Below are positions 15,389 to 24,239 of a DNA stretch of 64,000 nt, piece by piece (the first letter of the stretch is position 1; each line of letters opens with the position of its first letter). Position numbers and translations under genes: made by a program. The notes below the pieces were generated by a model. It was given only the letters and a program-made list of their open reading frames with translations. It had not been told where the DNA came from and searched no databases. Location of the stretch: contig NZ_BAABFV010000001.1 in NCBI RefSeq assembly GCF_039541235.1, positions 310,001-374,000 on the forward strand. Reading direction: 5' to 3'. Source of the DNA: Kangiella marina (GTDB lineage Bacteria > Pseudomonadota > Gammaproteobacteria > Enterobacterales > Kangiellaceae).

Positions 15389-16165
15389 ATGAATGCGTAC
15401 AAAAACATTGCCGTACGTGCGGCAGAACGTGCAGGAAATTTCGTGGCAAAAGCATTTGCTAACCGCGATAGAATCATTGCACAAAGCAAGGGTCCTAACG
15501 ACTATGTCAGCAATATCGACAAACAAGCCGAAGAAATCATTATTGATACCATTAAATACAGCTACCCTGATCATGCCATTCTTGCTGAAGAAAGCGGCCA
15601 ACACGGTGAAGGCGATACTGTCTGGGTCATCGATCCGATAGACGGTACGACAAATTTCTTACAAGGTATCCCTCACTTCGCCATCTCAATTGCCGTCAAG
15701 CAAAAAGGAAAAACTCTTGCTGCTGTGGTCTATGACCCGATTAAAGATGAATGCTTTACTGCCTCGAACGGTGGCGGCGCACAACTTAACAATACCCGAA
15801 TTCGCGTGAGTGAAAAGAAAAGACTTGATAACTCGCTACTCGCCACAGGCTTTCCATTCCGTGGCCATCAGGATCTTGAAGAGTATTTACGCTACTTTGA
15901 AACGATATTCCCACTGTGTGTTGATATGCGTCGCGCTGGTGCTGCATCACTTGATCTAGCCTATGTTGCTGCGGGTCGCTTGGATGGCTTTTGGGAGTTC
16001 GGTTTAAGTGAATGGGACACAGCAGCAGGCATCTTAATCATCAAAGAAGCCGGTGGCTTCGTAGGCGACATTAAAGGCAACCCACACCAAGAAAAGTCAA
16101 AAAGCATTCTCGCAGCTACACCTGGCGTGTTCAAACATGTCATGAAAAGTGTAAAAGACCTTTAA
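15389..16165 (+). CDS. suhB: Inositol-1-monophosphatase family protein SuhB
   Basis: SuhB hydrolyses myo-inositol phosphates (EC 3.1.3.25) and in E. coli also takes part in rRNA antitermination. Metal-binding motifs are clear: AEESGQ near residue 67, WVIDPIDGTTNFLQGIPHF near 81-99 and LSEWDTAAGILIIKEAGG near 208-225. I choose the ATG at 15389 (MNAYKNIAVRAAERAGN), which gives 258 residues and aligns with the E. coli start. An upstream in-frame ATG at 15338 would add 17 unrelated residues. GGTGG at about 15376-15380 serves as the ribosome-binding site. It is divergent from trmJ. Confidence 0.93.
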   Translation: MNAYKNIAVRAAERAGNFVAKAFANRDRIIAQSKGPNDYVSNIDKQAEEIIIDTIKYSYPDHAILAEESGQHGEGDTVWVIDPIDGTTNFLQGIPHFAISIAVKQKGKTLAAVVYDPIKDECFTASNGGGAQLNNTRIRVSEKKRLDNSLLATGFPFRGHQDLEEYLRYFETIFPLCVDMRRAGAASLDLAYVAAGRLDGFWEFGLSEWDTAAGILIIKEAGGFVGDIKGNPHQEKSKSILAATPGVFKHVMKSVKDL

Positions 16166-16283
16166 ATTCGAGAACATATCACCATATAGGCAGCCTAAGA
16201 TTTGAAAGTGACAGGCCAAAGATTGTACAATTGGTCTGTCCTCTTACCAGATTCATTTATTAAACAAGTAGGTTTTTAATATT

Positions 16284-17093
16284 ATGTCTACCCAAGATCA
16301 CAAGGCTCTATTTGATGCATTGTGGAATGATTATTTAGCGATTACACCAGATGCCGACTCGATTCATGAAGAATTTCAGGCACTTGGCGATGATACCATT
16401 ATTAATGATCATATTGCCCTCCGTACTTTCAATGAAGGTGCAATCAACCTCGAAAACATTGGTAAACACCTCGAGCAGTTTGGTTATTACGCTGCTGGCG
16501 AGTATCACTTTGAAGAAAAGAAACTCTACGCCAAGCACTTTCAACACGACAGTGACGAAAATGCACCGAAAATCTTTGTCAGCGAACTGCTACTTGAAGA
16601 ATTTTCAGCAGAACTTCAAATGTTTTGCCGCGGCTTGATTGCCGAGGCGAATTGGAATATTCGCAAAGACGGTCTCACATTACCGTCTCGTCCTTGGGGC
16701 AAGATTACCCGTGAAGCTTACGAGCGCCTATTGGAAGAAAGTGAGTATGCAGCTTGGTTAGCGGCCTTTGGTCTGCGAGCGAACCACTTTACTGTATCAG
16801 TTAACAAACTGCGCGGCATGGATAGTCTTGAAGCCGTAAACCAGTTTCTTAAAGATAAAGGGTTTGAGCTGAACAACAGTGGCGGCGAAATTAAAGGAAA
16901 CGAAGAGGTTTGCTTAAAGCAAAGTGCAACAATGGCGAATATTGTTGACTGGGAATTTAATGGCGGCAAGCACCCTATCCGTTCATGTTTCTACGAATTC
17001 GCAGAACGCTTCCCAATGGACAACGGTGAGTTGTATCAAGGTTTTGTTGCAGCTAGCGCTGACAAAATCTTCGAATCAACAAACGCAGCATAG
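16284..17093 (+). CDS. DUF1338 protein, putative 2-oxoadipate dioxygenase/decarboxylase
   Basis: This protein belongs to the DUF1338 family. Characterised members (HglS of Pseudomonas putida, EC 1.13.11.93) convert 2-oxoadipate to D-2-hydroxyglutarate in lysine catabolism. The likely Fe(II) ligands are His43 (INDHIALRTF), His168 (LRANHFTVSV) and Glu238 (RSCFYEFAERFP). It is 269 residues, the short form, against about 460 for HglS, so substrate specificity is not assured. It lies close to etfBA and etfD, whose products accept electrons from 2-hydroxyglutarate dehydrogenases, which fits a lysine-degradation role. No lysine pathway gene is adjacent. The family assignment is firm and the reaction inferred. 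Confidence 0.8.
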   Translation: MSTQDHKALFDALWNDYLAITPDADSIHEEFQALGDDTIINDHIALRTFNEGAINLENIGKHLEQFGYYAAGEYHFEEKKLYAKHFQHDSDENAPKIFVSELLLEEFSAELQMFCRGLIAEANWNIRKDGLTLPSRPWGKITREAYERLLEESEYAAWLAAFGLRANHFTVSVNKLRGMDSLEAVNQFLKDKGFELNNSGGEIKGNEEVCLKQSATMANIVDWEFNGGKHPIRSCFYEFAERFPMDNGELYQGFVAASADKIFESTNAA

Positions 17094-17172
17094 AAACTCC
17101 TTTAGCGCACAACTCTCAAAGTGCGCTACATTCCCCTTTAAAAGTTAGCCTCACACTTTAAAATTATAGAGC

Positions 17173-17330
17173 AAATTGGGCAGGGATAGCCCAATTTAGC
17201 AAAGACGAAACAGGATGTTTCGTTTTGAGGCTCGTTAAGTAATTTTTAACTGTGAGGGCAGTCCAACGGACCTAACTTTTAGGGGCGAGTTTTTTGGTTC
17301 GTTTTTTTGCTCGCCAAAAAATGAACGTCA
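17173..17330 (+). repeat. Composite hairpin repeat, copy C
   Basis: The core 17173-17227 matches the reverse complement of 5420-5474 at 54 of 55 positions. It contains AAATTGGGC/GCCCAATTT and CGAAACA/TGTTTCG hairpins. Downstream, similarity to copies A and B becomes loose but keeps the same order. It ends in a T/A-rich hairpin near 17284-17321 (TTTTTTGG with CCAAAAAA, or GGCGAG with CTCGCC). Confidence 0.8.
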
Positions 17331-17439
17331 AAGTAATTTACTCATCAAGTTGACTGAACGGGTTCTTGAAGCTTTCAGAGAAGCGTGTGGACGAGCTTGG
17401 AAAGTACTTGTGATGAATCTGGAATGACAAACATAAAGC

Positions 17440-17468
17440 AAAAAAAACCGCCGTTTGGCGGTTTTTTT
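17440..17468. terminator. Bidirectional terminator between the DUF1338 gene and etfA
   Basis: ACCGCC and GGCGGT pair around GTTT with seven A residues before and seven T residues after, so it works on both strands. Confidence 0.9.
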
Positions 17469-17488
17469 ATATCTAACCTTTAAAACAA

Positions 17489-18418
17489 TTACAGAGCGTC
17501 AATTAACTCTGGAACGGCTTTAAATAAGTCTTCAACAAGACCGTAATCGGCAACTTGGAAAATAGGCGCTTCTTCGTCTTTGTTGATAGCCACAATGACT
17601 TTAGAGTCTTTCATACCAGCCAAGTGTTGGATCGCGCCAGAAATACCGACAGCGATATACAACTCGGGCGCAACGATTTTACCGGTTTGGCCAACTTGGT
17701 AATCATTAGGAACAAAGCCTGCATCAACAGCCGCACGCGATGCACCAACAGCTGCGCCTAACTTGTCCGCTAGGGTTTCTAGCATTTCAAAGTTTTCGCC
17801 ATTGCCCATACCGCGACCACCAGAAACCACAACCTTTGCAGTACCTAAGTCAGGACGCTCAGACTCAGTCAACTCTTCACCAACATAGTTGCTGAGTTCA
17901 GTGTGAGAGCCAGCATCAACATTTTCAATCGAAGCAGAGCCACCTTCAGTAGCAAGTGCATCAAATGCTGTTGCGCGAACTGTGACCACTTTCTTGCTGT
18001 CGTTACTTTTCACCGTAGCGATAGCGTTACCTGCATACACTGGGCGCTTGAATGTATCGTCTGAATCCACCGCAATGATATCTGAAATCTGCTGCACGTC
18101 TAATAAAGCAGCAATGCGTGGCATCATATTCTTACCAAACGTCGATGCAGGCGCTAGGATGTGCGAATAGTCGCCTTCCTGAGCCATCACAGCCTTTTCA
18201 ACATCTTCAGCAAGCAAGTGCTCTAAAAACTCAGCCTGAGCCAATAGAACCTTATCAACGCCTTCTGCTTTCGCAGCTTGGTCAGCAACTGACTGACAGT
18301 CGTGACCAGCTACCAACACAACCGTTTCACCGCTTAGCTGTTTAGCTGCAGCGATAGCGTTATAAGTAGAAGCCTGTAATTCGCTGTTATTGTGCTCTGC
18401 AATTACTAAAGTCGTCAT
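17489..18418 (-). CDS. etfA: Electron transfer flavoprotein alpha subunit
   Basis: EtfA and EtfB form the soluble FAD protein that takes electrons from acyl-CoA and other dehydrogenases and passes them to ETF-QO. The 309-residue protein has the FAD-binding C-terminal half with [17 protein letters not shown] near residues 196-212, [20 protein letters not shown] and [17 protein letters not shown]. Its start codon directly abuts the etfB stop, so the two are translationally coupled. Confidence 0.96.
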   Translation of the reverse strand: MTTLVIAEHNNSELQASTYNAIAAAKQLSGETVVLVAGHDCQSVADQAAKAEGVDKVLLAQAEFLEHLLAEDVEKAVMAQEGDYSHILAPASTFGKNMMPRIAALLDVQQISDIIAVDSDDTFKRPVYAGNAIATVKSNDSKKVVTVRATAFDALATEGGSASIENVDAGSHTELSNYVGEELTESERPDLGTAKVVVSGGRGMGNGENFEMLETLADKLGAAVGASRAAVDAGFVPNDYQVGQTGKIVAPELYIAVGISGAIQHLAGMKDSKVIVAINKDEEAPIFQVADYGLVEDLFKAVPELIDAL

Positions 18419-19168
18419 TTAGATCACCTTCGCTTCATTCTTCAGTTTATCAACCAGCTCAGCTACCGTTTCAACCTTGATACCTTCGCTACGCTCAGGC
18501 GGATTTTCAACGCTCAAAGTTTCTGTGCGGTTAGCAGTGTCCACGCCTAAGTCAGCCAATGCAATTTCATCAAGCGGCTTACGTTTCGCTTTCATAATAT
18601 TAGGAAGCGAAGCAAAGCGAGGTTCGTTTAAACGCAAGTCAGTTGTCACAACTGCCGGCAGCTTTAACTCGATAGTTTGTAGGCCGCCATCAATTTCACG
18701 CGTCACTTTTGTTTTACCATCTTCGACTTCAACCTCTGAAGCAAAAGTACCTTGGCCCCAACCTAATAATGCACCAAGCATTTGTCCGGTTTGGTTGTTA
18801 TCACCGTCGATAGATTGCTTACCAAGAAGCACCATTTCCGGCCCCTCCTGCTCAACAACTTTCTTCAATACTTTTGATACTGCTAATGGCTCTAACTGAT
18901 CATCAGTTTTTACCAAGATTGCTTTATCAGCACCAAGTGCTAACGCTGTACGCAAAGTCTCTTGGCACTGTTGGTTACCAATAGATACCGCGACAACCTC
19001 AGAAGCGATGCCTTTCTCCTTTAAGCGAACGGCCTCTTCAACAGCAATCTCACAGAATGGATTCATAGACATTTTTACGTTAGCAGTTTCCACACCGCTA
19101 TTGTCTGGCTTCACACGAACCTTTACGTTCGCGTCAATTACTCGTTTTATTGCAACTAGAATTTTCAT
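18419..19168 (-). CDS. etfB: Electron transfer flavoprotein beta subunit
   Basis: The 249-residue EtfB contains the family signature region [11 protein letters not shown], the AMP-binding area [20 protein letters not shown] and the helix preceding LGVD. It is the first gene of the etfBA operon and divergent from etfD across 167 bases. Together the three genes make the full route from flavin dehydrogenases to ubiquinone. Confidence 0.96.
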   Translation of the reverse strand: MKILVAIKRVIDANVKVRVKPDNSGVETANVKMSMNPFCEIAVEEAVRLKEKGIASEVVAVSIGNQQCQETLRTALALGADKAILVKTDDQLEPLAVSKVLKKVVEQEGPEMVLLGKQSIDGDNNQTGQMLGALLGWGQGTFASEVEVEDGKTKVTREIDGGLQTIELKLPAVVTTDLRLNEPRFASLPNIMKAKRKPLDEIALADLGVDTANRTETLSVENPPERSEGIKVETVAELVDKLKNEAKVI

Positions 19169-19335
19169 GAAAACCCTATCGTATGTATAATCTCTGCCAA
19201 ATATAGACGAAATAGACGCCTATCTTTTGTAAAATAGGGCGTAATGGTGACGTTTTACTGGCTTAAGGTCAATAGTTGATCGTGATTTTAGCCATATTTT
19301 GAATGATTTTTAATCAATTTTAAGAGGAGATCTAG

Positions 19336-20991
19336 GTGGAACGCGAATTTATGGAGTTTGATGTTGTGATAGTTGGTGCGGGTCCTTCAGGACTGTCAGC
19401 AGCTATCAAGCTGCGTCAATTAGCCATCGAGAACGATAAAGAATTGATGGTATGTGTCGTAGAAAAAGGCTCAGAAGTGGGAGCTCATATCCTATCTGGT
19501 GCAGTAATTGAACCAACGGCTCTGAATGAGTTAATCCCAGACTGGAAAGAAAAAGGCGCGCCACTTAATACAAAAGTGACTGGCGACTCCATCTACCTCA
19601 TGAAAAATGAAAATAAAGCGACAAAGGTACCGAACTTCTTTGTCCCTAAAACCATGCATAATGATGGCAACTACATCATCAGCTTAGGTAATTTGTGTCG
19701 TTGGTTAGCTGAGCAAGCAGAAGCACTGGGCGTTGAAATTTTCCCAGGATTTGCGGCGTCAGAAGTGTTGTACAACGACGACGGCTCCGTCAAAGGTATT
19801 GCCACTGGCGACATGGGTGTCGGCAAAGACGGCGAGAAAAAAGACGGTTACATGCCAGGCATGGAACTTCACGCTAAATACACCCTATTTGCTGAGGGCT
19901 GTCGAGGCAATCTTGGTAAAGAGCTGATCAGCAAGTTCAATCTTGACGAAGGCAAAGAGCCTCAACACTACGGTATCGGCATTAAAGAGTTATGGAAAGT
20001 GCCTTCTGAGCAGCACCAAGAAGGACTTGTCGTACATACAGCGGGCTGGCCGTTAAGCGAGTCTGGCTCAGCTGGCGGTGGATTTTTGTATCATATAGAG
20101 GACAATCAGGTTGTTGTCGGCTTGATCACTGACCTCTCCTACTCTAACCCCCATGTTAGTCCTTTCCATGAGTTCCAACGTTATAAGCACCAAAAGGTCA
20201 TTAAGCAATACCTTGAAGGCGGCGAACGTATTTCATATGGCGCGCGAGCACTAACCAAAGGCGGCTTGCAGTCGCAACCTAAGATGGCTTTTCCGGGCGG
20301 ATTATTGATTGGTGATAATGCCGGGACATTAAACTTCGCTAAAATCAAAGGTACCCATACCGCGATGAAATCCGGCATGGTCGCTGCAGAGACGATTATG
20401 GCTGCTTTTGGTGGTAATCGTGCAAACGATGAGCTAACCGAGTATGGCGCTAACTATAAAGTATCGTGGGCTTGGCGCGAACTGCATCAACAGCGTAATT
20501 TTGGTCCGGCACAACATAAATGGGGCAACTTTATTGGCTCCGCCTATGCTTTTATTGACCTTAATATTTTCAACGGAAAACTGCCCTGGACTTTAAGTGA
20601 TCCTAAGCCTGATTACGCACAGATGAAACCTGCAGATCAATGCAAAAAGATTGATTATCCAAAGCCTGATGGTAAGTTATCGTTTGATAAACTCTCTTCT
20701 GTATTTGTATCGAACACCAATCACGAAGAAGATCAACCTGTCCACTTAAAGCTTGAAGACAAGTCGATCCCGATTGATGTCAACCTTGAGAAATATGACG
20801 AACCTGCTCAGCGCTACTGTCCCGCTGGAGTTTACGAGGTTGTTCGTGATGACGATGGTAACAACCCACAATTTGTGATTAACGCGCAAAACTGCGTTCA
20901 CTGTAAAACCTGTGATATTAAAGACCCAAGTCAAAACATCACGTGGGTGACGCCTGAAGGTGCTGGTGGTCCTAACTACCCAAATATGTAG
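19336..20991 (+). CDS. etfD: Electron transfer flavoprotein-ubiquinone oxidoreductase
   Basis: ETF-QO (EC 1.5.5.1) is a membrane-associated FAD and [4Fe-4S] enzyme that passes electrons from ETF to ubiquinone. FAD binding is shown by DVVIVGAGPSGLSAAIKL near the N-terminus and GGLLIGDNAGTLNFAKIKGTH in the middle. Cluster cysteines lie in RYCPAGVYE and NCVHCKTCDIKDPSQN at the C-terminus. I accept the GTG at 19336: AGGAG at 19325-19329 is well placed for it, and the resulting MEREFMEF matches Pseudomonas homologues. The ATG at 19351 is an alternative. It has its own terminator at 21013-21041. Confidence 0.96.
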   Translation: MEREFMEFDVVIVGAGPSGLSAAIKLRQLAIENDKELMVCVVEKGSEVGAHILSGAVIEPTALNELIPDWKEKGAPLNTKVTGDSIYLMKNENKATKVPNFFVPKTMHNDGNYIISLGNLCRWLAEQAEALGVEIFPGFAASEVLYNDDGSVKGIATGDMGVGKDGEKKDGYMPGMELHAKYTLFAEGCRGNLGKELISKFNLDEGKEPQHYGIGIKELWKVPSEQHQEGLVVHTAGWPLSESGSAGGGFLYHIEDNQVVVGLITDLSYSNPHVSPFHEFQRYKHQKVIKQYLEGGERISYGARALTKGGLQSQPKMAFPGGLLIGDNAGTLNFAKIKGTHTAMKSGMVAAETIMAAFGGNRANDELTEYGANYKVSWAWRELHQQRNFGPAQHKWGNFIGSAYAFIDLNIFNGKLPWTLSDPKPDYAQMKPADQCKKIDYPKPDGKLSFDKLSSVFVSNTNHEEDQPVHLKLEDKSIPIDVNLEKYDEPAQRYCPAGVYEVVRDDDGNNPQFVINAQNCVHCKTCDIKDPSQNITWVTPEGAGGPNYPNM

Positions 20992-21012
20992 TCTTTCATT
21001 AAGCCTAGGATC

Positions 21013-21041
21013 AAAAAAGCCTCCATTTTGGAGGCTTTTTT
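21013..21041. terminator. Bidirectional terminator after etfD
   Basis: GCCTCC (21019-21024) and GGAGGC (21030-21035) pair around ATTTT with six A residues before and six T residues after. It serves etfD and the convergent gene at 21062. Confidence 0.92.
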
Positions 21042-21061
21042 GTATGAACAATAAACTTAAA

Positions 21062-22321
21062 CTATGAGAAACGTCTTCTCAAACCAACAGCAGCCAAAAT
21101 CGCCAACAATAAGGCTGGTACACTACCACCACCACTGTTAGGCTCATCACTATTACCGCAGTCTTCGACTGGTTCACCGGTTGGATCCAGGCGGAAAGCT
21201 CTTACCTCGCCATCTTTAGCTCCAAAACCTAAAATTTGTCCTGAGTTGTTAATTGACACAGCCTCTGTAAGCTTCCAGCCGGAGTCACAAGCAATTAGGG
21301 TATTGAGGTCCTTCATCTGTTCACCTTCATAGATAAAAGCTCCAAACTCACCTAAAGTCGGGGTTGATACCAAGGCTCTACCTACAATCTGTCCATTATC
21401 ATTGATGTCATTAGCTCTCGAGTCATTATAGTCCTCCCTGATAAATCCAAGTAACGTTGGTTCTGTCTGAGAGTTTCCACTATCAATATAGAAAGCCTCT
21501 CTTTGATCTCCAGTACCAGGAATGAATATACTACCCACAACCTCCCCAGCTAAGTTTAGCCCCATTGGGTAAAGCGCTCTGTTATCAATACTTGGAAGCT
21601 CAGTAAGATTTGAAAGGTCATTAGTATTTGCAACAAACCCCTTCACACTTGTTGTGTTATCAACGATAACATCTGTAAAACCTACAACTTGATTGTTATC
21701 ACTTATAGACGTCAAGTAAGAACGTCTGCTTGCACCCGCATCAAAAGGTTCAATCATTGTATATGAGTTATCATTACGGTTGAAAACAAATGCTCTTTCA
21801 ACTGCTAATATTTCATCATCGGGGTCTACATCATAGGAGCCCGAAAGGATAACTAAATTATTATTATTAATATCAAAAGCACGGGCGTTAGTTAGTCTCT
21901 CAAGAGAAGGTAACTTAGCAATGCTTGAACCTTCAAATATCACTGCATAATTTTGCGTGACGACTTGCTCATTTCCGTTATCATCTTCAACTGTAGAAAT
22001 TTCGTTAGAATATCCGACAGCAACCATAGCATCATTGATACCAATTGCTTCGCTTATTGTGCCGTCTGTAAGCGTTCCTAGATCGATATTCCCAGACTCG
22101 TCAAACTGAACAGCATGAGCAATAAAAGTTCTTTCTCCGTTTTCATCTAACGGCCCACTCGCAAAGCCTACAGCTTGCCCTGCAGTATTCAGGTCATAAG
22201 CGACACTACTGTTACCACCTAAACCACCAAGATCCACCACGTCATAGGGAGCAGCAAGAGTTATAGGGGTTAAGGCTGCAAAACTTAGCGCAAGTAATGT
22301 TTTTGTCGTTGTTAGCTTCAT
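21062..22321 (-). CDS. Secreted repeat protein with GlyGly-CTERM-like tail (DUF3466-like)
   Basis: The 419-residue protein has a signal peptide (MKLTTTKTLLALSFAALTPITLAA). It then carries repeated segments of the form A-x-x-I/L-N-x-x-x-x-V-V/A-G (AYDLNTAGQAVGFA, AIGINDAMVAVGYS, ANDINDNGQIVGRA, AVSINNSGQILGFG), typical of extracellular HAF or DUF3466 proteins with a propeller-like fold. The C-terminus is SGGGS followed by a hydrophobic helix and LRRRFS. This is a GlyGly-CTERM-type sorting signal, which in other gammaproteobacteria is cut by rhombosortase before type II secretion. Function is unknown. It is transcribed alone, convergent with etfD. Confidence 0.82.
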   Translation of the reverse strand: MKLTTTKTLLALSFAALTPITLAAPYDVVDLGGLGGNSSVAYDLNTAGQAVGFASGPLDENGERTFIAHAVQFDESGNIDLGTLTDGTISEAIGINDAMVAVGYSNEISTVEDDNGNEQVVTQNYAVIFEGSSIAKLPSLERLTNARAFDINNNNLVILSGSYDVDPDDEILAVERAFVFNRNDNSYTMIEPFDAGASRRSYLTSISDNNQVVGFTDVIVDNTTSVKGFVANTNDLSNLTELPSIDNRALYPMGLNLAGEVVGSIFIPGTGDQREAFYIDSGNSQTEPTLLGFIREDYNDSRANDINDNGQIVGRALVSTPTLGEFGAFIYEGEQMKDLNTLIACDSGWKLTEAVSINNSGQILGFGAKDGEVRAFRLDPTGEPVEDCGNSDEPNSGGGSVPALLLAILAAVGLRRRFS

Positions 22322-22357
22322 TAATTCTCTCTTTCGCGAACTGAGTCAGTGTTTAAG

Positions 22358-23011
22358 TTACTGGATTACTGCATCCGGCTGCGACTCTGGCTGAGCATCT
22401 TTGAATGCATCCAAAGTCAAACAGTGTTGCTCTATAGCAACTAAGCGTGGGAAGTCGGTCAAATCCACATTAAATCTTCGGGCATTGTACATCTGCGACA
22501 CCAAAAAGACATCCGCTAAGGTCAATTCTTCGCCAAAGCAGAAAGGACCTTGTTCTGCATATTCTTTTAGGGTCGCTTCCAACGCCGCAAACCCTTTTAA
22601 AATCCAGTGTGCATACCAAGTTGATTTATCTTCATCGCTCACCTTCAACTCACCTTTCAAATACTGCAACACTCGCAGGTTATCGAGTGGGTGAACATCG
22701 CAAGCAATGACTTGACATACACTTCTGACTTTAGCCTTTAGGAAAGGTTCACTGGGAAGTAAATTAGGGCCATCAAAAGCCTCGTTGATGTACTCACAGA
22801 TAGCCATAGACTGACTCAACAGCCTGCCGTTATCGTCTAATAACGGCACCAGCTCTTGAGGGTTTTTCTCAGCATATTCGGGGTTATGTTGCTCACCACC
22901 ATCTTTCACCAAATGGATTGGAATGATGGAGTAAGATAAGCGCTTTATATTTAACGCTGCGCGAACTCGATAAGCCGCAGTCGATCGCCAATAACTATAT
23001 AGCTTCAACAT
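22358..23011 (-). CDS. maiA: Maleylacetoacetate isomerase
   Basis: A zeta-class glutathione transferase (EC 5.2.1.2), 217 residues, that isomerises 4-maleylacetoacetate to 4-fumarylacetoacetate with glutathione. The N-terminal thioredoxin-like domain contains LYSYWRSTAAYRVRAALN, in which Ser and Arg are the active-site residues, and NPQELVPLLDDNGRLLSQSMAICEYI for glutathione binding. The all-helical C-domain has LTLADVFLVSQMYNARRF. It is the last gene of hppD-hmgA-fahA-maiA, 17 bases after fahA. Confidence 0.94.
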   Translation of the reverse strand: MLKLYSYWRSTAAYRVRAALNIKRLSYSIIPIHLVKDGGEQHNPEYAEKNPQELVPLLDDNGRLLSQSMAICEYINEAFDGPNLLPSEPFLKAKVRSVCQVIACDVHPLDNLRVLQYLKGELKVSDEDKSTWYAHWILKGFAALEATLKEYAEQGPFCFGEELTLADVFLVSQMYNARRFNVDLTDFPRLVAIEQHCLTLDAFKDAQPESQPDAVIQ

Positions 23012-23028
23012 AACCCTCTCCTTCTGTT

Positions 23029-24012
23029 TTATGCTTCGTACTTTTCGACAACTTGATTAATTTGACCGAAGATACTCTGCTTGTTCTCGTCAAACATCTC
23101 AATCGTCACTCGATCACCAAATTGCATAAATGGTGTAGTCGGCTTACCATCAGCAATGATTTCAAGCATACGAACTTCTGCAAGGCATGAAGACCCTACC
23201 GAACGATCTTTATTCGAAATCGTACCTGAGCCCACAATCGTGCCAGCTGAAAGAGGACGTGTTTTTGCAGCATGAGCAACCAACGTTGGGAAATCAAACA
23301 CCATATCAACGCCACAATCAGGGTGACCAAGCTCATTATCGTTTAAGTGTGTGATTAATGGTAAGAATACTTTTTTGCCATCCCACTTATCGCCTAACTC
23401 GTCTGGCGTTACTGCAACTGGTGAGAACGCTGATGAAGGTTTTGCTTGGAAGAAACCGAAGCCCTTCGCCAATTCTCCTGGAATTAAGTTACGAAGTGAC
23501 ACATCGTTAACCGTCATCAATAAACGAATTTCTTTTTCCGCTTGCTCAGCTGACGCACCCATTGGCACATCACCGGTAATCACAGCAACCTCTGCTTCCA
23601 TGTCGATACCATATTCTTCGCTCGCCATCTTGATGGTGTCACGAGGACCTAAGAAAGTATCGCTGCCGCCTTGGTACATCAATGGGTCAGTCCAGAATGT
23701 TTCTGGCATTTCTGCGTTACGCGCCTTACGAACCAATTCAACATGGTTTACGTAAGCACTGCCGTCAGCCCACTGATAAGCGCGTGGAAGTGGTGACTCA
23801 CAAGCACCTTGATCAAAATCCATGGCATCTGAAATTTGACCTTCGTTTAATTCTTGATAAGTCTTTTCAAGCTTTGGCTTGAAAGCATCCCAGTCATCTA
23901 GGGCCGCTTGTAATGTTTTAACGTAGTCAACTTTAGTCGCTTTAGTAAGATCGTTACTTACTACAACCAACTGACCATCACGAGAACCATCTCTTAAAGT
24001 AGCTAATTTCAT
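23029..24012 (-). CDS. fahA: Fumarylacetoacetate hydrolase family protein (fumarylacetoacetase)
   Basis: Last step of tyrosine degradation, giving fumarate and acetoacetate (EC 3.7.1.2). The 327-residue protein has the FAH fold with acidic metal ligands in EYGIDMEAEVAVITGDVPMG near 149-168 and MTVNDVSLRNLIPGELAKGFGFFQAKPSSAFSP beyond it, and GTIVGSGTISNKD near the end. It is shorter than the mammalian enzyme (about 420) and may be a related acylpyruvase type. Its place between hmgA and maiA makes the fumarylacetoacetase role the best call. Confidence 0.88.
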   Translation of the reverse strand: MKLATLRDGSRDGQLVVVSNDLTKATKVDYVKTLQAALDDWDAFKPKLEKTYQELNEGQISDAMDFDQGACESPLPRAYQWADGSAYVNHVELVRKARNAEMPETFWTDPLMYQGGSDTFLGPRDTIKMASEEYGIDMEAEVAVITGDVPMGASAEQAEKEIRLLMTVNDVSLRNLIPGELAKGFGFFQAKPSSAFSPVAVTPDELGDKWDGKKVFLPLITHLNDNELGHPDCGVDMVFDFPTLVAHAAKTRPLSAGTIVGSGTISNKDRSVGSSCLAEVRMLEIIADGKPTTPFMQFGDRVTIEMFDENKQSIFGQINQVVEKYEA

Positions 24013-24139
24013 TATCTACATCCTAATTCTTTATTCATTCTGCTGTCGGTACGAATAGATATGGCACCAACAACGCTAAATTCAACCGCTTAGGCCATTA
24101 CTTACAATTTGACCTAAGCACTAATAACGTGAATTTTTG

Positions 24140-24228
24140 AGCTCTGACGCGGCATTTTTTACGCGCAGTTCACGATAGTATATTCAATACGTGAGTGAAC
24201 GAGCATAAAAAATAACAAAGTCAGAGCT
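24140..24228. repeat. Nested long hairpin between hmgA and fahA
   Basis: AGCTCTGAC (24140-24148) pairs with GTCAGAGCT (24220-24228). Inside it ATTTTTTA (24154-24161) pairs with TAAAAAAT (24206-24213), and inside that GTTCAC (24168-24173) pairs with GTGAAC (24195-24200). The three collinear stems give an 89-base hairpin in the 227-base gap within the tyrosine degradation operon. It may be a mobile palindromic repeat or an mRNA processing or stability element. Confidence 0.75.
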
Positions 24229-24239
24229 TAAAAAGGCCG

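Larger units (their letters stand above)
17094..17488. other. Intergenic region with repeat copy C and terminator
   Basis: This 395-base gap between the DUF1338 gene and etfA (convergent) holds copy C of the composite hairpin repeat (17173 to about 17330) and a bidirectional terminator at 17440-17468. No gene was seen. Confidence 0.8.
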
